In this document: positions 58,395 to 64,000 of the stretch, one piece after another
How positions within the stretch are numbered: position 1 is the first letter of the stretch
Layout: each line of letters opens with the position of its first letter
Source of the DNA: Hymenobacter aerilatus
Lineage (GTDB): Bacteria > Bacteroidota > Bacteroidia > Cytophagales > Hymenobacteraceae
DNA: 64,000 nucleotides
Assembly: GCF_022921095.1 (NCBI RefSeq)
Contig: NZ_CP095053.1
Location: forward strand, 3,080,501 to 3,144,500
Direction of reading: 5' to 3'
Position numbers and translations under genes: made by a program
Notes under the pieces: generated by a model
Databases searched by the model: none
What the model saw: the letters and a program-made list of their open reading frames with translations, nothing else
What the model was told of the DNA's origin: nothing

Positions 58395-61355
58395 ATGCTC
58401 AAGGATTTTCGCATTCAACTTCTGCTGGTTTTCGTGGCGTTTATTGGGCTGATGATTTCGGCGGCCGCCCCGCGTACGGCCCGCGAAGCAGCCCCTACCT
58501 CCCTAGCTGAGCAGAATTGGGTGGATAGCGTGTTCAACTCGCTCACGCCCGATCAGCGCATGGGCCAACTGTTTATGGTGGCCGCCTATTCCAACAAGGA
58601 CCGCCGCCACGTGCAGGGCATTGATGCGTTGGTGAAGAACTACAATGTGGGTGGGCTAATGTTTTTGCAGGGCGGCCCGCGCCGGCAGGCCATCCTTACC
58701 AACCGCTACCAGGCCGAAGCCAAAGTACCTCTGCTCATTGCCCTCGATGCCGAATGGGGCCTCGACATGCGCCTCGACTCGACCATGCACTTCGCCAAGG
58801 AAATGACCCTGGGCGCCATGGACGACGACCGGTACGTATACCAGATGGGCCGCGAAATTGCCCTAATGCTCAAGACCCTAGGCGTACAGGTAAGCTTCTC
58901 GCCGGTGATTGATGTGAATTCCAATCCCTCGAACCCGGTAATCGGCAACCGCTCGTTTGGGGAAGACAAGGACCGCGTAGCCAAAGCCGGGCTGGCCTAC
59001 ATCAGCGGCTTGCAGGACCACGGCGTGGTGGCCGTAGCCAAGCATTTTCCCGGCCACGGCGACACCGATACCGATTCGCACGTAGCTCTACCCGTTATCA
59101 ACACCGACATGGCGCGGCTCACCAGCGTCGACCTCTACCCTTTTCAGAAGGCCTTCGAGAAGGGGGTGATGGGCGTGATGGTCGGGCACTTGTATATGCC
59201 GCTGTTTGATACCGTGCGCACGCTCTCGGCTACCCTCTCGCCTAATCTGGTGACGGGCCTGCTGAAGCAAAAGATGAACTACAAGGGCTTGGTCTTCACG
59301 GATGCGCTCAACATGAAGGGCGTGACCAGCTACTACAAACCCGGAGAGGTAGACGCCATGGCCCTGGTGGCCGGCAACGACGTGCTGCTGTTCTCCGAGG
59401 ATGTGCCCATGGCCCTGCAAAAGATCAAGGAAGCCGTGGCGGCGGGTAAGATTCAGCAGGAAGACATCGACCAACGGGTGCGCAAGATTCTGCGGGCCAA
59501 GTTCTGGGCCGGCCTCAACCGCTACCAGCCCGTGGATGTGCCCAACCTGATGCAAAACCTGGACCGCCCCGCGGCCCGCACCGTGCAGCAGCAGATCTAC
59601 GAGCACGCCACCACCGTAGCCAAAAACCAGGATGACCTCCTACCCTTACAGCGCCTGGATACGTTGCGCATTGCCACCATCACAGTGGGCGCGCCGGCCG
59701 GCAGTGTGTTTGGCGCTACTATGAATAAGTACCAAGCTGGGCCGGTGTACGCCATCAGCAACCGCTACGCGCCCGACTCTACCTTCGAGCGGGTGCTTAC
59801 CCGCCTCACACCCTACAACACGGTGGTGGTGAGCCTGCACAACATGAATAACACGCCTACCCACAACTACGGGCTAGGCGACGGCACCCTGAAATTCATC
59901 AAGCGCTTGCAAGCCAATCCGCGCCTGAAAGTGGTGGTGGTAGCCATGGGTAATGCTTATTCGCTGAAATATTTGGAAGACGCTCGCACGCTGGTATGCG
60001 GTTACGAAGACAACTACGCTTCGCAGCTAGTAGTACCGCAAGTGCTATTTGGGGCGTTGCCGGCCAAAGGCCAGTTGCCCGTAACGGTGTCGCCTACCCT
60101 AAAGGCAGGTGTGGGGCTGCCTACCCCCGACCTGCGCCGCTTGCGCTACACTACCCCCGAAAGCGAAGGCCTAGACTCGAAGGTACTGGCCCAAATCGAC
60201 AATATTGCGCTTGAAACGGTAGCCTACGCGGCCGCCCCTGGTTGCCAGGTATTGGTAGCCAAAAACGGCGCCGTGGTATTCGATAAAAGCTACGGCTATT
60301 ACACCTACAATAAGGAGCAGGCCGTGAGCAATAGCACGCTCTACGACTTGGCCTCCGTGACCAAAGTAGCTGGCACTCTACAGGCTGTGATGTATCTGAA
60401 GGATCAGGGCAAGCTCGACCTAGATGCCAAGCTCTCTACCTACCTGCCTGAGCTACGCAACAGCAACAAGCGCGACATGCTGGTGCGCGACGTGCTGCTG
60501 CACCAGGCCGGCCTGAAACCGGGCATTGCCACTTGGGAGAAAACCGTGACCAGCGCCGGACCCAAGCCTGCCTACTACGCTACCACTAGCACCGCGCAGT
60601 ATCCTAATGAAGTCACGCCCGCGCTGTACAGCGTGAAAACCGCCGACGACTCGGTGTGGACCTGGACCATCAACTCGGCGCTACTGCCCAAGGTGAAGGG
60701 CAAATATCCGGTGGAATACAGCGACTTGAGCTTCATTATCATGAAGCACCTGTGCGAGCGTATTTTGAAGCAGCCCATTGAGGACTTCCTGGACGCTACC
60801 TTTTATAAACCGCTGGGGCTGGGGTCGATGACGTACAATCCGCTCAACCGCTTCCCCAAATCCTGCATTGCGCCCACTGAGAATGACAACTACTACCGCC
60901 ACGCGCAGTTGCAGGGCAATGTGCACGATCAGTCGGCGGCGCTGGTGGGCGGCATTGCAGGGCATGCGGGTTTGTTTTCGAATGCCAACGACCTGGCTAT
61001 TCTGATGCAGATGGACTTGCAGAACGGCAACTACGGTGGTGCCCGCTACTTCCGCACACCCGTGGTGACGGACTTTGTGCGTACCAGTGGCGTGGCCGGC
61101 AACCGTCGGGCCCTGGGCTGGGACAAAGGCACACCTGAGAAGGAATCGGGGCCGACATCCAACCTGTCGCCGGCCAGCACGTTTGGGCACACAGGCTTCA
61201 CAGGCACTTGCGTGTGGCTCGACCCCGAAAACAAAATCGTATATATCTTTCTTTCTAATCGCGTGTACCCCGACGCCAGCAACCGCAAACTGGTGCAATA
61301 CAACATTCGCACGCGCATTCACGACGTTATCTATAAAGCACTGCAAAAGACATGA
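58395..61355 (+). CDS. GH3 glycosidase fused to a beta-lactamase-like serine hydrolase
   Basis: The 986-residue exported protein has a signal anchor, a GH3 domain (about residues 35-400) and a class C beta-lactamase-like domain from about 600. The GH3 part has NagZ marks: KHFPGHGDTDTDSHVALP near 215 (the His/Asp proton pair) and FTDALNMKGV near 300 with the nucleophile Asp. The hydrolase part has SVTK near 654, a YSD at the YxN place and HTGFTGT near 931. Such fusions are known in Bacteroidota and may work on muropeptides. The middle region 400-600 is the GH3 C-terminal domain. No partner gene is near. Confidence 0.93.
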   Translation: MLKDFRIQLLLVFVAFIGLMISAAAPRTAREAAPTSLAEQNWVDSVFNSLTPDQRMGQLFMVAAYSNKDRRHVQGIDALVKNYNVGGLMFLQGGPRRQAILTNRYQAEAKVPLLIALDAEWGLDMRLDSTMHFAKEMTLGAMDDDRYVYQMGREIALMLKTLGVQVSFSPVIDVNSNPSNPVIGNRSFGEDKDRVAKAGLAYISGLQDHGVVAVAKHFPGHGDTDTDSHVALPVINTDMARLTSVDLYPFQKAFEKGVMGVMVGHLYMPLFDTVRTLSATLSPNLVTGLLKQKMNYKGLVFTDALNMKGVTSYYKPGEVDAMALVAGNDVLLFSEDVPMALQKIKEAVAAGKIQQEDIDQRVRKILRAKFWAGLNRYQPVDVPNLMQNLDRPAARTVQQQIYEHATTVAKNQDDLLPLQRLDTLRIATITVGAPAGSVFGATMNKYQAGPVYAISNRYAPDSTFERVLTRLTPYNTVVVSLHNMNNTPTHNYGLGDGTLKFIKRLQANPRLKVVVVAMGNAYSLKYLEDARTLVCGYEDNYASQLVVPQVLFGALPAKGQLPVTVSPTLKAGVGLPTPDLRRLRYTTPESEGLDSKVLAQIDNIALETVAYAAAPGCQVLVAKNGAVVFDKSYGYYTYNKEQAVSNSTLYDLASVTKVAGTLQAVMYLKDQGKLDLDAKLSTYLPELRNSNKRDMLVRDVLLHQAGLKPGIATWEKTVTSAGPKPAYYATTSTAQYPNEVTPALYSVKTADDSVWTWTINSALLPKVKGKYPVEYSDLSFIIMKHLCERILKQPIEDFLDATFYKPLGLGSMTYNPLNRFPKSCIAPTENDNYYRHAQLQGNVHDQSAALVGGIAGHAGLFSNANDLAILMQMDLQNGNYGGARYFRTPVVTDFVRTSGVAGNRRALGWDKGTPEKESGPTSNLSPASTFGHTGFTGTCVWLDPENKIVYIFLSNRVYPDASNRKLVQYNIRTRIHDVIYKALQKT

Positions 61356-61539
61356 GCTGTTGGCTGATTGCATTTTCTTCTGAGTAGCTCCGCATCCGGC
61401 GGCCCGGCACCTGTTTTAGGTGGTAGGCCGCCGGTTTTGCTTGCGACATCTGCAACCAGCCGGCCTTATCCGGTTCTTATTTTACTGACTCCCCTTCCAC
61501 CATCCGCGCAGTTCCTTGCGCCTCTGCCCGCCCTACCCT

Positions 61540-62676
61540 ATGAACATCGGCATTGTTTGTTACCCCACTTTTGGCGGCTCCGGCGTGGTAGCCACCGAGC
61601 TAGGCAAGGCCCTGGCGCTAAAGGGCCACCGGGTGCACTTCATCACCTACAGCCAGCCCGTACGCCTCGATTTTTTCAACGAAAATCTATTCTACCACGA
61701 GGTATATATTCCGCCCTACCCCCTGTTTCAGTTTCCGCCCTATGAACTGGCACTGGCCAGTAAGATGGTAGACATTGTGCAGAATGAAAAGCTGGATGTA
61801 CTACACGTGCACTACGCCATTCCGCACGCCTCGGCGGCGTATATGGCCAAGCAGATTTTGCTCACGCGCGGCATCCGGGTGCCCGTAGTCACTACCCTGC
61901 ACGGCACTGATATCACGCTGGTAGGCAAAGATGCCAGCTACGAGCCGGTGGTCACGTTCAGCATCAACCAGAGCGACGGCGTGACGGCCGTATCGGCTGA
62001 TTTGCGCCGGGAGACGTACGAGTATTTTGCCATCGAGAAGGACATTGAGGTGATTCCGAACTTCATCAACTTGGAGCGCTTCAAGAAGCAGAACAAGGAG
62101 CATTTCCGGGCGGCCATTGCGCCCAATGGCGAGAAGCTACTAACGCATACATCCAACTTCCGCTCGGTGAAGCGCGTGGAGGACGTGGTGCGCATCTTTG
62201 CCGGTGTGCGCGAGCAGATACCCGCCAAGCTGCTATTGGTAGGCGACGGCCCCGACCGCCCCCGCATCGAGAAAATTGTGCGGGAGTTGGAGCACCATCA
62301 GGACGTGCGCTTCTTGGGCAAGCTGGAAGCCGTGGAAGAGGTTCTGAGCGTGACGGACTTATTCCTGATGCCTTCCGAAAAAGAAAGCTTCGGCTTAGCG
62401 GCGCTGGAGGCTATGGCCTGCGAAGTGCCTGTGCTGAGCACCAATGCCGGCGGCATTCCCGAACTGAATATTCACGGCGTGACCGGCACCGTGAGCGAAA
62501 TTGGCGACGTGCCGGACATGGTGAAGCAGGCCTTGTTCATTCTGCAAGACGAAAACCTACCCCGCTTCAAGGCTGCCGCCCTAGCCCGTGCCGAGGAGTT
62601 TGAGGTAGGCAAGATTGTGCCGATGTATGAGGATTGCTACCGCCGCGCTATTCAGGCACAATTGGCTTCGGTGTAG
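61540..62676 (+). CDS. bshA: N-acetyl-alpha-D-glucosaminyl L-malate synthase BshA
   Basis: BshA is the GT4 enzyme that joins UDP-GlcNAc and L-malate in the first step of bacillithiol synthesis. The 378-residue protein starts MNIGIVCYPTFGGSGVVATELGKALALKGH (nucleotide loop), with VHYAIPHASAAYMAKQIL, LHGTDITLVG, and the C-terminal sugar-nucleotide site PSEKESFGLAALEAMAC. The ATG at 61540 is in the usual place; the upstream frame start adds 8 residues. BshB and BshC are not in this window. Confidence 0.93.
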   Translation: MNIGIVCYPTFGGSGVVATELGKALALKGHRVHFITYSQPVRLDFFNENLFYHEVYIPPYPLFQFPPYELALASKMVDIVQNEKLDVLHVHYAIPHASAAYMAKQILLTRGIRVPVVTTLHGTDITLVGKDASYEPVVTFSINQSDGVTAVSADLRRETYEYFAIEKDIEVIPNFINLERFKKQNKEHFRAAIAPNGEKLLTHTSNFRSVKRVEDVVRIFAGVREQIPAKLLLVGDGPDRPRIEKIVRELEHHQDVRFLGKLEAVEEVLSVTDLFLMPSEKESFGLAALEAMACEVPVLSTNAGGIPELNIHGVTGTVSEIGDVPDMVKQALFILQDENLPRFKAAALARAEEFEVGKIVPMYEDCYRRAIQAQLASV

Positions 62677-62696
62677 GGCAGGAAATCAGAAAAAAC

Positions 62697-62806
62697 AGAA
62701 CGTCATGCTGAGCTTGTCGAAGCATCTCGCGTGCTCCCACTAATCCAATCGTCAGGAAATTAATGGGAACACGCGAGATGCTTCGACAAGCTCAGCATGA
62801 CGTTCT
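62697..62806. repeat. Palindromic intergenic element, family B (copy 8)
   Basis: Perfect 37-base arms (62697-62733 and 62770-62806). The core is GCTGAGCTTGTCGAAGCATCTCGCGTG. It lies between convergent bshA and a 5'-nucleotidase-like gene. Confidence 0.95.
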
Positions 62807-62838
62807 TCTTTTACCTCTTACCTTCTCCTACCCTACTC

Positions 62839-63369
62839 TCACAGCAACAGCTCCCCTACCTCCTGCCAGCTGTGCACGCGGCGGTAGCCGGTTTCGTGGA
62901 TGTTGTGCGGGGCGTTGAACAGGATACCCTCGCCCCGAAAACGCTCGAAATTAAAGGCGTTGTCGTCGATGAGGTAGTCGGCGTTGAGGATGCTTTTATC
63001 GCCACAGAAGACGTAGTTGGACCACGGGATGAACGGGAAGTGCTGTTGCAGCCAGTCGTATTTATCGCGGAAGCAGTTGGGAAACTCCATGGCCGCTGTG
63101 GCAATAAATAGCTCGTAGCGCTCCGATAAGGCACGCAATACCTGCTGGCTGTCTTTGATAACGGGCAGGTCGCGGAAGAAGCCCTCTTGGTTCACGTAGT
63201 CGCGGATGATGGGCTGGTGCTCGAGTGCCACGGCTTGGTAGGCGCTTTTGCCTTGCAGCTGATCGAGGGTTAGCTCCAGCTGATAATCCCGAAGGTACCA
63301 CTCTTGGAAGCGGGCGATGGAGTCGGCAATTACCTCGTCCATATCCACGGCAATGCGTTGCTTGGTCAT
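62839..63369 (-). CDS. 5'(3')-deoxyribonucleotidase-like HAD phosphatase
   Basis: The 176-residue HAD-fold protein has RIAVDMDEVIADSIARF at the N-terminus (the DxDxV catalytic site with nucleophile Asp), FIATAAMEFPN (motif II Thr), a Lys in FCGDKSIL and the acidic motif YLIDDNAFNFERF near the end. The small size and the order match 5'(3')-deoxyribonucleotidases, which dephosphorylate nucleoside monophosphates. The substrate is inferred from the family. Confidence 0.88.
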   Translation of the reverse strand: MTKQRIAVDMDEVIADSIARFQEWYLRDYQLELTLDQLQGKSAYQAVALEHQPIIRDYVNQEGFFRDLPVIKDSQQVLRALSERYELFIATAAMEFPNCFRDKYDWLQQHFPFIPWSNYVFCGDKSILNADYLIDDNAFNFERFRGEGILFNAPHNIHETGYRRVHSWQEVGELLL

Positions 63370-63427
63370 GCTTTCTTGCTGCTTGTCGATTAGTAGTTAT
63401 AAATAGCTGACCAGACACTTTGTTTAT

Positions 63428-63784
63428 TTACTCCAGCTCCGTGGCGGGGTCCCAAAACAGCTCCCGAAAGTTTTGCACCTGGTCTTCTACCACCCGCACA
63501 CCTTCAGCCTCTAGTGCCTCTTGCATAGCCGTGGGGGTAGCGAAGTGCTGCCGGCCCGTGAGTAGCCCCAGCCGGTTGATGACGCGGTGCGCGGGCACTG
63601 GCTGCCGGGCCGTGTGGGCGGCCATCATGGCCCAGCCCACCATGCGTGCGCCGTGGCGCGCGCCCAGGTAGTTGGCAATGGCGCCGTAGGTAGTCACGCG
63701 GCCGGGTGGCACCAAGCGCACTACTTCGTGCACATCCTGAAAAAAATTGCGCTGTGCTTCGGTTGGATTCTTGGGACCGGTCAT
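63428..63784 (-). CDS. Alkyltransferase-like (ATL) DNA repair protein
   Basis: ATL proteins bind O6-alkylguanine without repairing it and recruit nucleotide excision repair. The 118-residue protein has the methyltransferase DNA-binding domain: VVRLVPPGRVTTYGAIANYLG, ARMVGWAMMA, and the active-site loop VPAHRVINRLGLL. The catalytic Cys of the PCHR motif is Ala here, so it cannot accept an alkyl group. E. coli YbaZ-type ATLs have Trp at this place. Length fits. It starts with ATG at 63784. Confidence 0.9.
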   Translation of the reverse strand: MTGPKNPTEAQRNFFQDVHEVVRLVPPGRVTTYGAIANYLGARHGARMVGWAMMAAHTARQPVPAHRVINRLGLLTGRQHFATPTAMQEALEAEGVRVVEDQVQNFRELFWDPATELE

Positions 63785-64000
63785 AGGGTATAAAGGTACG
63801 GCGCAGCACCACTTGTAGAACGCGAGCCAACTTGATGCTCTATACTACTTTGCACTGCAATGACTCGTCTGCCTGCATAAAGTAGTAATAACAAATCAGC
63901 TGAACAGTTGACAAAATTGCTTCTCAAAAAGCAACGCAAACTGTTCTCATTCCTCGAAAAGCCTGCAACTCGCGGGCTTTTCTTGTGTCTTAACAACAGT
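63785..64000. other. Right-edge non-coding region with an RNA-like fold
   Basis: There is no convincing gene in these 216 bases. It holds GAACAGTT (63902-63909) pairing with AACTGTTC (63939-63946), and inside that TTGCTT (63917-63922) pairing with AAGCAA (63929-63934), ten bases before a terminator-like hairpin. It may be a small RNA or a leader of the gene past the edge. Confidence 0.45.
63955..63985 (+). terminator. Hairpin terminator near the right edge
   Basis: GAAAAGCCTGC (63956-63966) pairs with GCGGGCTTTTC (63972-63982) with one G-T pair around AACTC, followed by TTGTG. It lies just after the nested stems. Confidence 0.65.

Noticed and set aside
22929..62806. Reading the long palindromes simply as transcription terminators
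   Set aside because: Arms are much longer than needed, most lack a T-run, and one lies between divergent gene starts (50218-50315).
63781..63996. 71-residue minus-strand ORF at the right edge
   Set aside because: It crosses the stems and the terminator and has no protein signature.

Overview
The window looks like the chromosome of an aerobic member of the Bacteroidota, probably Cytophagales and close to Hymenobacter. The evidence is phylum-typical: a SusC/SusD pair, a TonB receptor followed by a DUF4249 lipoprotein, the Bacteroidota form of RNA polymerase omega, a BamD-RpoZ-CoaC/CoaB-DUF4835-RecN-FabI block, a GH3-beta-lactamase fusion, BshA, TAnnTTTG-type promoters and almost no Shine-Dalgarno sites. 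The genus is inferred; no rRNA is present. Most genes are GC-rich. Clear AT-rich exceptions are the SusC region, an isolated DUF2971 gene and the middle of one rhomboid gene. I see no rRNA, CRISPR array, transposase, integrase or phage gene.

Layout. 1-4.7 kb: an amino-acid permease cut by the left edge, a small secreted Spy-like protein, a metallo-beta-lactamase/rhodanese sulfur enzyme, and sbcD. 4.7-13.4 kb: an accessory block between sbcD and its partner sbcC, holding SusC, SusD, a small lipoprotein, an NmrA-like reductase, a voltage-gated cation channel with a zinc ribbon, and a small membrane protein. 13.6-22.9 kb: sbcC, two unknown genes (one HNH-like), thioredoxin, and a TonB receptor with a DUF4249 lipoprotein. 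23-31.3 kb: purine nucleoside phosphorylase, SppA, KdsA, a methyltransferase, a coiled-coil membrane protein and cyanophycin synthetase. 31.4-36.3 kb: tRNA-Cys, ribosomal protein S1, a fatty acid desaturase and DNA polymerase IV.

36.3-39 kb is a small pectin de-esterification cassette (a pectin methylesterase and two rhamnogalacturonan-acetylesterase-like hydrolases). A phytoene-dehydrogenase-like oxidoreductase and the AT-rich DUF2971 gene follow. 41.9-50.1 kb is the conserved minus-strand housekeeping block: fabI, recN, a DUF4835 protein, coaB, coaC, rpoZ, bamD and an OstA/LptA-like gene. CoaB and CoaC, normally one fused protein, are separate here with a palindromic repeat between them. 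50.3-64 kb holds tilS, mdh, an aldo/keto reductase, two rhomboids, mutL, the GH3-beta-lactamase fusion, bshA, a 5'-nucleotidase-like gene and an alkyltransferase-like repair gene.

The most striking non-coding signal is a set of eight long intergenic palindromes, about 85-130 nt each, plus one 32-nt mini-palindrome. They form two related families (cores CCTGAGC..GCGAAGGACCTT and GCTGAGC..CGAAGCATCTC). One hybrid copy joins the two, and one copy lies in the coaC/coaB junction. A separate 169-nt nested palindrome lies between a coiled-coil gene and cphA. A compact predicted RNA followed by a terminator-like hairpin lies at the right edge. All functional calls were made by reading motifs; no database search was run.
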